Source: Polaromonas sp. UBA5171 (lineage in GTDB: Bacteria > Pseudomonadota > Gammaproteobacteria > Burkholderiales > Burkholderiaceae_C). From it: a stretch of DNA of 48,568 bases. Within the stretch, counting starts at the first letter, position 1. The number at the start of each line of letters is the position of its first letter. Below the pieces are notes generated by a model that did not search any database, was not told where the DNA came from, and saw only the letters and a list, made by a program, of their open reading frames with translations. The stretch spans positions 1-48,568 of the forward strand of contig DHWX01000098.1 in assembly GCA_002413395.1 (NCBI GenBank), in the 5' to 3' direction. A program made the position numbers and the translations under genes. This document shows positions 25,662-33,835 of this stretch, in pieces.

Positions 25662-27603
25662 ATGACCAAAGCCCACGAATTTGATCCGCAACTGCTTAGC
25701 GAAGTGGCGGCACTGCCCGCGCTGCCGGGGGTTTACCGCTACTTTGATGCGGAAGGCGGTGTGCTTTACGTCGGCAAGGCGCGCAACCTGAAAAAGCGCG
25801 TGACCAGCTATTTCCAGAAGAACCATGGCGGCACGCGCATTGGTCACATGGTGAGCAAGATCGTGCGCATGGAAATCACGGTGGTGCGTTCCGAGGCCGA
25901 AGCGCTGCTGCTTGAAAACAATCTGATCAAGACGCTCAACCCCAAATACAACATCCTGTTTCGGGATGACAAGAGCTACCCCTACCTGAAGGTGACTGCG
26001 GCGCGCCCGGTGGCGGAGGACGGCGCGCCGTTGGCCGCAGCATTCCCGCGTATTGCCTATTACCGGGGGGCAGTCGAGAAAAAGCACCATTATTTTGGTC
26101 CTTATCCGAGCGCCTGGGCGGTCAAGGACACCATCTTGCTGCTGCAAAAGGTGTTCAGGCTGCGCACCTGCGAAGATACGGTTTTCAACAACCGCACCCG
26201 GCCCTGTTTGCTGTACCAGATCAAGCGTTGCTCTGCGCCTTGCGTGGGCCATGTGTCGGCTGGGCAATATGCGCTCGACACGGCGAATGCCGAGCAGTTT
26301 TTACAGGGCCAGACGCAGGAAATCCTGATCGGGCTTGAACAAAAAATGCTGGCGCATGCCGACAAGCTCGAATTTGAACAGGCTGCCGAGCTGCGCAACC
26401 AGATCGCGGCGCTGTCCAAAATACTGCACCAGCAGTCCATGGAGATCGGCGGTGACAAGGACGTGGATATTCTGGCAGTGAAAGTGCAGGGCGGAAAAGC
26501 CTGCGTCAACCTGGCCATGGTGCGCGGCGGACGCCATCTGGGCGACCGTGCTTATTTTCCGACGCATGTGGAACACGCCACCGACGCAACCGCGCTGGAC
26601 GCCGAGCCGGATACGCCAGCCAGTCAGCCGCGCGAGAAATCATTGGAGGCGTTGATCCTCGAAGCTTTCATTGCGCAGCACTACATTGATGTGCCGGTGC
26701 CACCCACTCTGGTGTGCAGCGAACCGGTGGACAGGGAACTGATGGATGCGCTGACAGAGCAGACCGGCAGCCGTGTCACAGCCATTCACCAGCCGCGTGA
26801 GCAGCGCCGCATCTGGCTGGAGATGGCGCTGAAAAATGCCGGTCTCCAACTGGCGCGTCTGCTGGCTGAGCAGGGCTCGCAACAGGCGCGCACCCGGGCG
26901 CTGGCTGAAGCGCTGGAGCTGCCGCTGGACAACCTGGACGCCTTGCGCATTGAGTGCTTTGATATTTCGCACACCGCCGGTGAATCCACCCAGGCTTCCT
27001 GCGTGGTGTTTGCCGGGCACAAGATGCAAAACAGCGAATACCGGCGTTTCAACATTGAGGGCATCACACCGGGTGACGACTACGCGGCCATGCGCCAGGT
27101 GCTTGAGCGCCGCTACGTCAAGCTGGCCGAAGCCGCGCGCAACGGTGAAGGCAAACTGCCCGATCTGGTGCTGGTCGATGGTGGCAAGGGGCAGGTATCG
27201 ATGGCGCGCGAGGTGTTTGAAGAGCTCGGTCTTGGATCTGGGCTTGATTGTCGGTGTTGAAAAAGGCGAGGGCCGCAAGGTCGGTCTGGAAGAGCTGGTG
27301 TTTGCCGATGGCCGTGACAAAGTCTATCTGGGGCGGGATTCGGCGGCGCTGATGCTGATTGCGCAAATCAGGGATGAAGCGCACCGATTCGCCATCACCG
27401 GCATGCGCGCCAAACGCGCCAAGGTGCGGGTGGGCGGCAGCCAGCTTGAAGATATTGCCGGGATTGGCCCGAAGCGGCGTGCCAGCCTGCTGCAGCGCTT
27501 TGGTGGCATTCGCAGCATTGCGTCGGCCAGCGCGGAAGACATTGCCGCGGTGGACGGTATTTCCAAAGACCTGGCCGAAGAAATCTATCGCGCCTTGCAT
27601 TGA
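25662..27603 (+). CDS. uvrC: UvrABC excinuclease subunit UvrC, single-base frameshift
   Basis: UvrC makes the dual incision in nucleotide excision repair. The N-terminal GIY-YIG domain (LPALPGVYRYFDAEGGVLYVGKAR) is present, then the UVR motif (about 215-250), the RNase H-like nuclease domain (IECFDISHTAGEST, VLVDGGKGQ) and the C-terminal helix-hairpin-helix (IAGIGPKRRASLLQRFGG). The coding frame breaks near 27234. Reading CTTGATCTG instead of CTTGGATCTG restores ELGLDLGLIVGVEKGEGRK, so a single extra G separates the two parts. Total length is about 646 residues. The ATG at 25662 is preferred over the upstream GTG. The break is likely to be a sequence error, since the rest is intact. Confidence 0.93.
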
Positions 27604-27703
27604 AGTCCGAATCCAGACGTTTTTGCGCAACGATGTGCAGCATTTTTGCCGGCTCGGTCGGCCTCGTCAGCAAGGCGTTCACCGCGCATGCCAAAATCGG
27701 ATC

Positions 27704-28270
27704 ATGTTTCTGACCGTCCCCACCATCATGACCTGGACCCGCATTGTTGCGATCCCGTTGATTGTGGGCGTTTTTTATTTGAATATTCCAGTGGTCGAGC
27801 GCAACCTGATTGCCACGGTGATGTTCATGATCTTCGCCGCCACTGACTGGCTGGACGGTTTTCTGGCTCGCAAGCTGAATCAGACATCCGCTTTCGGCGC
27901 TTTCCTCGATCCGGTGGCTGACAAATTTCTGGTAAGCGCCTCGTTGCTGGTGCTGGTGCATCTGCAGCGCGCCGATGTGTTTGTAGCGCTCATCATCATT
28001 GGTCGCGAGATTGCGATTTCCGCCTTGCGCGAATGGATGGCGTTGATAGGTGCCACCAAAAGCGTGGCGGTGCACATGATTGGCAAGATCAAAACTGCGG
28101 TTCAGATGGTGGCCATTCCTTTCCTGTTGTTTGATGGCCGTCTGTTCGGCGTGATCAACACGCACGAATGGGGAACCTGGCTGATCTGGATTTCGGCCAT
28201 CCTGACGGTCTGGTCGATGGGTTATTACCTGCAAAAAGCCATACCGGAAATCCGCGCGCGGGCTAAATGA
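27704..28270 (+). CDS. pgsA: CDP-diacylglycerol-glycerol-3-phosphate 3-phosphatidyltransferase
   Basis: A 188-residue membrane enzyme that makes phosphatidylglycerol phosphate. The CDP-alcohol phosphotransferase motif is complete: D-WL-DG-FL-AR, then FGAFLDPVADK. Several hydrophobic helices follow. The ATG at 27704 starts MFLTVPTIMTWTRIVAIP, typical for PgsA. No Shine-Dalgarno is visible; CAAAAT lies six bases upstream, so a leaderless transcript is possible. It follows uvrC on the same strand, a common arrangement. Confidence 0.94.
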   Translation: MFLTVPTIMTWTRIVAIPLIVGVFYLNIPVVERNLIATVMFMIFAATDWLDGFLARKLNQTSAFGAFLDPVADKFLVSASLLVLVHLQRADVFVALIIIGREIAISALREWMALIGATKSVAVHMIGKIKTAVQMVAIPFLLFDGRLFGVINTHEWGTWLIWISAILTVWSMGYYLQKAIPEIRARAK

Positions 28271-28293
28271 GTGTTTCCTGAAGCGAGTTACTG

Positions 28294-29202
28294 GTGAGTT
28301 CTTCGTCGTCCACGAATACCCTCATTCGGGCCATGCCGGCCGTATTCGTGCTGATCTGGAGCACCGGTTTCATTGTTGCCAAATTTGGCCTGCCTTATGC
28401 GCCGCCGCTGACCTTTCTGGTGATCCGCTATGTGCTGTCCATCACTTGCTTCCTGATCTGGATCCGGCTGGCGCGCGTGGCCTGGCCGCGTGAAGTGCGG
28501 CAGTGGCTGCATCTTGCAGTCACCGGAATGCTGATGCATGCGGTTTATCTGGGTGGCGTCTGGGTGGCGATCAAGGGTGGCATGGGCTCTGGCCTCGCGG
28601 CGCTGATTGTGGGTGTGCAGCCGGTGCTGACGGCGCTGTGGATCTCGTGGACCAGCTCAGCGCAAACGCCCACCCGGGTCACCTGGCGGCAGTGGCTGGG
28701 GCTGCTGCTGGGCCTGGGTGGTCTGCTGCTGGTGGTTTCACGCAAGTTTGGTAGCGGCGGCGAAGTCACCGTGCTCACCCTGGGCAGTGCGGTGCTTGCG
28801 CTGGCGGGCATCACGGCGGGCACGCTCTACCAAAAGCGCTTCATGAAACCCACCGACGTGCGCACCGCCAATGTCATCCAGTTGGGCGCGGCCTTGCTGG
28901 TGACGCTGCCGCTGGCTTTCCTTGAAACCGGTGCGATTGTGTGGAACGCTGAATTTCTCGGTGCCATGGTCTGGTCGGCGCTGGTGCTCACGCTGGGCGG
29001 CAGCTCGTTGTTTTACCTGTTGATTCAGCGCGGTGCGGCCACTGCGGTGACCAGCTTGCTCTACCTTGTGCCACCCACCACGGCGCTGATGGCGTGGCTG
29101 CTGTTTGGCGAATCCATCACCATGACCACCATCATGGGAACGGCGCTCACTGCGATCGGTGTGAGTCTGGTGGTGCGGCCCGCAAAGCCGCGGACGGCGT
29201 AG
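28294..29202 (+). CDS. EamA/DMT-family inner-membrane transporter
   Basis: A 302-residue protein with ten predicted membrane helices in two repeats of five. It belongs to the drug/metabolite transporter family: VFVLIWSTGFIVAKFG at the start of repeat one, LVPPTTALMAWLLFGE in repeat two. The start is a GTG at 28294; an ATG at 28333 is a shorter option. The substrate is unknown; members export metabolites or amino acids. Confidence 0.85.
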   Translation: MSSSSSTNTLIRAMPAVFVLIWSTGFIVAKFGLPYAPPLTFLVIRYVLSITCFLIWIRLARVAWPREVRQWLHLAVTGMLMHAVYLGGVWVAIKGGMGSGLAALIVGVQPVLTALWISWTSSAQTPTRVTWRQWLGLLLGLGGLLLVVSRKFGSGGEVTVLTLGSAVLALAGITAGTLYQKRFMKPTDVRTANVIQLGAALLVTLPLAFLETGAIVWNAEFLGAMVWSALVLTLGGSSLFYLLIQRGAATAVTSLLYLVPPTTALMAWLLFGESITMTTIMGTALTAIGVSLVVRPAKPRTA

Positions 29203-29267
29203 TTTTCCAGTGGGCAGCCGTGCGGTAGCAGTGAAATTTTTCAAAACCTCAATAAAAGGAAAAGAGC

Positions 29268-30374
29268 ATGAACAAGCGCACCGGAAAAAAAAGAATCGCC
29301 GTGATTGCCGGCGACGGGATCGGCAAGGAAGTGATGCCTGAAGGCATTCGCGTGCTGGAGACGGCCGCTGTCAAATACGGCATTGACCTGCAGTTCGATC
29401 GTTTCGATTTCTCCAGTTGGGACTATTTTGAAAAGCACGGGAAAATGCTGCCAGACAACTGGAAAGAACTGATCGGCGGACATGATGCGGTCTATTTTGG
29501 CGCGGTAGGCTGGCCAGAAAAAATTGCCGATCATGTGTCGCTATGGGGTTCGTTGCTGCTGTTTCGGCGCGAGTTTGACCAGTACATCAATTTGCGCCCC
29601 GCACGGCTGATGCCTGGCATCATTGCGCCGGTGGTCAGGCGCGACGGCAGCCCGCGTCAACCGGGTGAGATTGATTTTTATATCGTCCGTGAAAATACCG
29701 AAGGTGAGTATTCCAGCATTGGTGGCAAGGCGTTTCCTGGAACCGAGCGGGAGTTTGTTTTGCAGGAGTCAGTGTTTACCCGCATCGGCGTGGACCGTGT
29801 ACTCAAGTTTGCGTTTGAGCTGGCGCAGTCGCGGCCGAAAAAACACCTGACCAGCGCGACCAAATCCAATGGCATTTCAATCTCCATGCCGTATTGGGAT
29901 GAACGTGTGGCCGAGATGGCCAAAGCCTATCCGTCAATTCGGCTCGACAAGTTTCATATTGACATTCTGACGGCGCATTTTGTACAGCGTCCGGATTTTT
30001 TCGACGTGGTGGTGGCCAGCAACCTGTTCGGCGATATCCTGAGCGATTTGGGACCTGCCTGTACCGGAACCATCGGCATTGCACCCAGCGCTAACCTGAA
30101 TCCCGAGCGCAAGTTCCCTTCGCTGTTCGAGCCGGTGCATGGTTCGGCCCCCGACATTGCCGGGCGCAATATCGCCAACCCGATCGGCCAGATCTGGTGC
30201 GGGGCCATGATGCTGGAGTTTCTGGGGCACAAAAATGCGCACGACGGCATTCTTGCCGCGATTGAGAATGTCTTGCGGCCAGAAGGTGGTGCGCCACGGA
30301 CCCCCGACTTGGGTGGGCAGGCCGGTACGGCGGATGTCGGCAAAGCCATTGCCGCAGCGGTGGCTGCAGGGTAA
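29268..30374 (+). CDS. Tartrate dehydrogenase / D-malate dehydrogenase (decarboxylating)
   Basis: A 368-residue member of the isocitrate/isopropylmalate dehydrogenase family. It has IAVIAGDGIGKEVMPEG at the start, LRPARLMPG with substrate-binding Arg, IVRENTEGEYS, SATKSNGISISMPYW, and SNLFGDILSDLGPACTGTIGIAPSAN with metal-binding Asp residues. The set IVRENTEGEY plus LRPARLMPG is characteristic of tartrate dehydrogenase/D-malate dehydrogenase (TtuC/DmlA). The ATG at 29268 follows AAAGGAAAAGAG. It stands alone between two other plus-strand genes. Confidence 0.88.
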   Translation: MNKRTGKKRIAVIAGDGIGKEVMPEGIRVLETAAVKYGIDLQFDRFDFSSWDYFEKHGKMLPDNWKELIGGHDAVYFGAVGWPEKIADHVSLWGSLLLFRREFDQYINLRPARLMPGIIAPVVRRDGSPRQPGEIDFYIVRENTEGEYSSIGGKAFPGTEREFVLQESVFTRIGVDRVLKFAFELAQSRPKKHLTSATKSNGISISMPYWDERVAEMAKAYPSIRLDKFHIDILTAHFVQRPDFFDVVVASNLFGDILSDLGPACTGTIGIAPSANLNPERKFPSLFEPVHGSAPDIAGRNIANPIGQIWCGAMMLEFLGHKNAHDGILAAIENVLRPEGGAPRTPDLGGQAGTADVGKAIAAAVAAG

Positions 30375-30485
30375 CGGAAATTCTGGTGAAGCTTGAAAGA
30401 TGCACGTCATGTTGATGGCCAGCTCGTGAAAGCGGAAATAAAGTCTAAAATCCGCCTCCGCATGTTGTAAAAACTTGATGCCGTA

Positions 30486-30514
30486 TTGACAGGCAGGAAG
30501 TCCATGGCTCTAAT
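30486..30514 (+). promoter_or_regulatory. Sigma-70 promoter of the HU gene
   Basis: TTGACA (30486-30491), a 17-base spacer and TCTAAT (30509-30514) form a near-consensus promoter. Transcription would begin near 30521, leaving an untranslated leader of about 110 bases before the HU start codon. Confidence 0.75.
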
Positions 30515-30631
30515 GGAAGCCAGCAGCCAAACCTGCGCATGCCGCTTCCGTTGACATCTCCATTGCAGTGTCCCGGGAGATATTTTTTAGCGACAACTCA
30601 ATTTAACCTAACAATCAACGAGGGGCTCCTT

Positions 30632-30904
30632 GTGAACAAGACTGAACTGATCGAGCACATTGCCAAACATGCTGATATTTCCAAAGCTGCCGCCACGCGT
30701 GCGCTTGAATCAACTATTGGTGCCGTGAAAGCCACCCTGAAAAAAGGAGGCTCCGTGTCTCTGGTGGGTTTTGGCACTTTTGCCGTGGGCAAACGCGCTG
30801 CCCGTACCGGACGCAACCCACGCACTGGCGATGCGATTAAAATCAAGGCAGCCAAGGTTCCGAAGTTCCGACCGGGCAAAGCTCTCAAAGATGCTTTGAA
30901 CTGA
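30632..30904 (+). CDS. hupB: DNA-binding protein HU
   Basis: A 90-residue HU-type nucleoid protein: MNKTELIEHIAKHADISKAAA, then SLVGFGTFAVGKRAARTGRNPRTGDAIKI (DNA-binding arms) and the C-terminal FRPGKALKDALN. The start is a GTG at 30632 preceded by GAGGGG. It has a strong promoter and lies 18 bases before tRNA-Val, so the two may share a transcript up to the terminator at 31008. Confidence 0.95.
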   Translation: MNKTELIEHIAKHADISKAAATRALESTIGAVKATLKKGGSVSLVGFGTFAVGKRAARTGRNPRTGDAIKIKAAKVPKFRPGKALKDALN

Positions 30905-30922
30905 TCAAAGAGGTTTAAGGTG

Positions 30923-30998
30923 GGGTGCTTAGCTCAGTTGGTAGAGCAGCGCCCTTACACGGCGTAGGTCGGCGGTTCGAGCCCGTCAGCACCCACCA
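30923..30998 (+). tRNA. tRNA-Val (anticodon TAC)
   Basis: A complete cloverleaf: acceptor GGGTGCT pairs with AGCACCC, the D arm is AGCTCAGTTGGTAGAGC, the anticodon loop is CTTACAC, and the T arm is GGTTCGAGCC. CCA is encoded (30996-30998). The anticodon TAC reads valine codons. Confidence 0.96.
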
Positions 30999-31007
30999 CC
31001 CCATAAG

Positions 31008-31036
31008 AAAAAGGCGAACCCGGGTTCGCCTTTTTT
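31008..31036 (+). terminator. Rho-independent terminator after tRNA-Val
   Basis: AAAAAGGCGAACCC is followed directly by its complement GGGTTCGCCTTTTT, a perfect 28-base palindrome that folds into a GC-rich stem and ends in six T residues. It can end the HU/tRNA-Val transcript and also works on the opposite strand. Confidence 0.85.
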
Positions 31037-31087
31037 GTTGTTTCGATCGTGGTTTTTGCCGCAAAGCAGTTGTACAGGATATTCGAG

Positions 31088-33025
31088 ATGTTTGATTCCA
31101 TTCGCAAGCACACCAAAATCACGATGGCGTTGCTGTTTCTGTTGATCGTTCCCTCTTTTGTGTTGTTTGGTCTTAACAACTACAACCGATCCAGGGAGCA
31201 GCACGTTGCGGTTGCCAAAGTGGATGGCACGGAGATTAGCCAGTCGGAATGGGATCAGGCGCATCGACAGGAAGTTGACAGGATGCGGGCTTCCACGCCT
31301 TCGCTGGATGCCAAGCTGCTGGATTCACCGCAGGCGCGCTACGCCACGCTGGAGCGGATGGTGCGTGATCGCGTGATCACTGCTGCCGCAAACAAGTTCA
31401 AGTTTGCCACCAGCGACCAGCGTTTGGCGCGCGAGTTGCAGCAGAACCCCGAGATCGCGTCCCTGCGTCGGCCGGATGGCACGCTCGACATGGAACGCTA
31501 CCGCCAATTGTTAGCCACTCAGGGATTGAGCCCTGAAACGTTTGAAGCCGGCGTCCGTACCGATCTGTCAAACCGTCAGGTGCTGGGAGGTATTGCTGAC
31601 AGCGGATTTTCTTCCAATGCCATAGCGGATATGACGCTCAATGCCTATTTTGAAAAACGCGAAATCCAGCTGGCCCGTTTTGACACCGCTGACTTTTTAA
31701 CCCGGCTGAACCCGTCGGATGCCGAACTTGAACAGTTTTACAAATCCAACGAAAAACTGTTTCAGGCACCCGAGCAGGCCAACATTGAGTATGTGGTGCT
31801 GGATGTCGATTCGCTCAAGAAAAACATCACTATCAACGAGGCGGACCTTAAGACCTATTACGAGCAGAATGTCCAGCGCCTGAGCGGTGTCGAAGAGCGC
31901 CGTGCCAGTCATATCCTGATTGCGTCGCCCAAAACCGCACCCGCTGCCGACCGCGCCAAGGCCAAAGCCAGGGCGGAAGAATTACTCGCAATCGTCAAAA
32001 AGGCACCGGACACATTCGCCGCTGTGGCAGCGAAGAATTCGCAAGATCCGGGCTCCGCACCGAAGGGTGGCGACCTTGATTTTTTCGCCCGTGGCGCCAT
32101 GGTGAAACCCTTTGAGGATGCAGCTTTCTCAATGAAAAAGGGAGAGATCAGCGATGTTGTGGAGTCCGACTTCGGCTACCACATCATCAAGCTGACCGAT
32201 ATCAAGGCACCCAAGCAGCGCAGTTATGAAGAGATGAGGTCCGAGCTGGAAGCCGACCTGAAGAAGCAGCAAGCCCAGAAAAAATTTGCTGAAGCCGCCG
32301 AAACCTTCACCAATGGCGTGTACGAGCAGTCGGACAGCCTGAAACCGGTTGCTGATCGCCTGAAGCTGGATGTCAAGACCGCCAGCAACGTGACCCATCA
32401 GCCGCCTGCTGGCGCTACGGGCGTACTGGCCAATCCGAAATTTCTCAATGCGCTGTTTGCACCCGATGCAATCGAGAAAAAACACAATACGGAAGCCATT
32501 GAAATAGCTCCCAGCCAACTGGTTTCCGGCCGGATCGTCCAATACATGGCAGCGCATACCCAACCCTTTGCTGAAGTGAAAGCGATCGTGCGCCAACGCT
32601 GGCTGGCCCAGCATGGGGCTGAAGAAGCACGCAAGGAAGGCCTTGTCAAGCTGGCCGCCTGGAAGGCTGCTCCGGCGTCCGCCGTGATGCCTGCTCCGGT
32701 GCTGGTGTCGCGTGACCAGACGCAGAAACTGCCAGTTTCGGTGATTGATGCTGCGTTGCGCTCCGATACGAGCATCTTGCCCGTTTTTGTGGGCGTTGAT
32801 CTGGGTCCTCAAGGCTATGCCATCGTCAAGATCAACAAGGTTGTCCCCCGCGATGCGCCGGCCGAGGCTGTCGCCAGACAGGAGCGCAACCAGTACGCGC
32901 AATGGTGGACAAATGCAGAAAATCTGGCTTATTATGACGGACTAAAAGAGCGTTTCAAGGCTGAAATCCTGGTTGCCAAGCCAACAGCAGGACAGACCGC
33001 CCCCGAAGTAGGCGTGCCGGAATAA
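31088..33025 (+). CDS. ppiD: Periplasmic folding chaperone PpiD (SurA-N/parvulin PPIase)
   Basis: A 645-residue inner-membrane-anchored chaperone. A short cytoplasmic start MFDSIRKHTK and one membrane helix (ITMALLFLLIVPSFVLFGL) lead into the SurA-like N domain. A parvulin domain lies near residues 260-370 (RASHILIASPK, FAAVAAKNSQDPGSAPKGGDL, FGYHIIKLTD), and a C-terminal SurA-like domain follows. PpiD assists newly exported outer-membrane proteins near the Sec translocon. The ATG at 31088 is chosen because it gives the conserved N-terminus. Confidence 0.93.
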   Translation: MFDSIRKHTKITMALLFLLIVPSFVLFGLNNYNRSREQHVAVAKVDGTEISQSEWDQAHRQEVDRMRASTPSLDAKLLDSPQARYATLERMVRDRVITAAANKFKFATSDQRLARELQQNPEIASLRRPDGTLDMERYRQLLATQGLSPETFEAGVRTDLSNRQVLGGIADSGFSSNAIADMTLNAYFEKREIQLARFDTADFLTRLNPSDAELEQFYKSNEKLFQAPEQANIEYVVLDVDSLKKNITINEADLKTYYEQNVQRLSGVEERRASHILIASPKTAPAADRAKAKARAEELLAIVKKAPDTFAAVAAKNSQDPGSAPKGGDLDFFARGAMVKPFEDAAFSMKKGEISDVVESDFGYHIIKLTDIKAPKQRSYEEMRSELEADLKKQQAQKKFAEAAETFTNGVYEQSDSLKPVADRLKLDVKTASNVTHQPPAGATGVLANPKFLNALFAPDAIEKKHNTEAIEIAPSQLVSGRIVQYMAAHTQPFAEVKAIVRQRWLAQHGAEEARKEGLVKLAAWKAAPASAVMPAPVLVSRDQTQKLPVSVIDAALRSDTSILPVFVGVDLGPQGYAIVKINKVVPRDAPAEAVARQERNQYAQWWTNAENLAYYDGLKERFKAEILVAKPTAGQTAPEVGVPE

Positions 33026-33044
33026 TTTGCTGTAGCGTTACCGC

Positions 33045-33050
33045 TATAAT
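33045..33050 (+). promoter_or_regulatory. -10 box of tRNA-His promoter
   Basis: A perfect TATAAT lies 10 bases before the tRNA-His 5' end, just after the ppiD stop. No clear -35 element is seen at the usual distance. Confidence 0.5.
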
Positions 33051-33060
33051 TAGATACTAC

Positions 33061-33137
33061 GGTGGCTGTAGCTCAGTTGGTAGAGTCCAGGATTGTGATT
33101 CCTGTTGTCGTGGGTTCGAGCCCCATCAGCCACCCCA
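33061..33137 (+). tRNA. tRNA-His (anticodon GTG)
   Basis: A complete cloverleaf with the extra 5' G (33061) that pairs with the discriminator C, as only tRNA-His has. The acceptor GTGGCTG pairs with CAGCCAC, the anticodon loop is TTGTGAT, and the T arm is GGGTTCGAGCCCC. CCA is encoded. The accessory gene block begins just beyond it. Confidence 0.96.
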
Positions 33138-33159
33138 TATAAAGCCTTTCGACACGTAG

Positions 33160-33194
33160 AAAGCCTGCTACTTAATTGCTAGCAGGCTTTTTTG
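33160..33194 (+). terminator. Rho-independent terminator after tRNA-His
   Basis: AAAGCCTGCTA pairs with TAGCAGGCTTT around a nine-base loop, and a run of T residues follows. It lies 23 bases after the tRNA. Confidence 0.85.
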
Positions 33195-33215
33195 TTTGTG
33201 CCTTCAAATTTCAAT

Positions 33216-33366
33216 CTGTAGGCAATCTGTAGGCAACTTGCCCAAATACAGCACCAGCACCAGACGAAAGAAAACCCTTCACCTGTTTCGTTATTGCGTA
33301 CCCCTGCCCGTAGTCGCCCGGTTGAGGTAATCGAGCAGTTCAAGTTCGGGTGTACCCTTTGTGGGT
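33216..33366. other. Intergenic stretch after tRNA-His, possible island junction
   Basis: It holds a short tandem repeat, CAATCTGTAGG twice near 33216-33240. On the minus strand, the frame ending at a TAA near 33293 reads ELELLDYLNRATTGRGTQ, which might be the end of a decayed gene. I do not recognise it. No integrase gene or duplicated tRNA end was found in the window, so a junction is only a suggestion. Confidence 0.3.
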
Positions 33367-33723
33367 ATGAAGTTCAACGACAATCCGAACCTTGACGATG
33401 CCTGGCTGGCAGAAATTGAGGAATTTGGTTTTGACGACGAGGACTTTCGCACTGCTGAGTGTGCCGAATTAGCGGATGAACTGGACCTGTTCAGGATTCA
33501 GGCTCTGGCAGACCCAAACTTCTACGACACCGTGTATGAGTGGGATTGCTACATCGTGGAGCACAGCTTATGGCTTCCCTTGGAGCAATGCGCAATGATG
33601 GAGTACTGCTGCCAATGGGCCAGCGGGAGCTACGTGTTAAAACCTGCCCTCGGGAAATGCTGGACCGACTTGGTTACTTCTTTGGCCATTGCCCGGCCCA
33701 CGTTAAGCACCATCTTGCATTGA
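33367..33723 (+). CDS. Small acidic hypothetical protein
   Basis: A 118-residue frame starting MKFNDNPNLDDAWLAEIEEF, acidic and rich in Asp and Glu in its first half, with five Cys residues in all (CAELADELDL, WDCYIV, QCAMMEYCCQW and later KCW). There is no signal peptide, membrane segment or family I recognise. It lies alone between tRNA-His and the convergent sensor kinase gene. No strong ribosome binding site is seen, so it may not be a real gene. Confidence 0.4.
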   Translation: MKFNDNPNLDDAWLAEIEEFGFDDEDFRTAECAELADELDLFRIQALADPNFYDTVYEWDCYIVEHSLWLPLEQCAMMEYCCQWASGSYVLKPALGKCWTDLVTSLAIARPTLSTILH

Positions 33724-33835
33724 TGTATTGGGTCGTGGTCAGGATAGACCGCGCTAGGCGAACTGGAAGCCCCGAATGGCGACCGGAGACAGCAGAGCCA
33801 CGTTCACGCTTCCCTCTCAGGAGGTGACTCGGCCT

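Noticed and set aside
27230..27240. Programmed frameshifting in uvrC
   Set aside because: There is no slippery heptamer or downstream structure, and uvrC is not known to use frameshifting. A one-base sequence error explains it better.
30890..30922. A terminator between HU and tRNA-Val
   Set aside because: The only hairpin (CTTTG and CAAAG) has five base pairs and no T-run. The real terminator lies after the tRNA.
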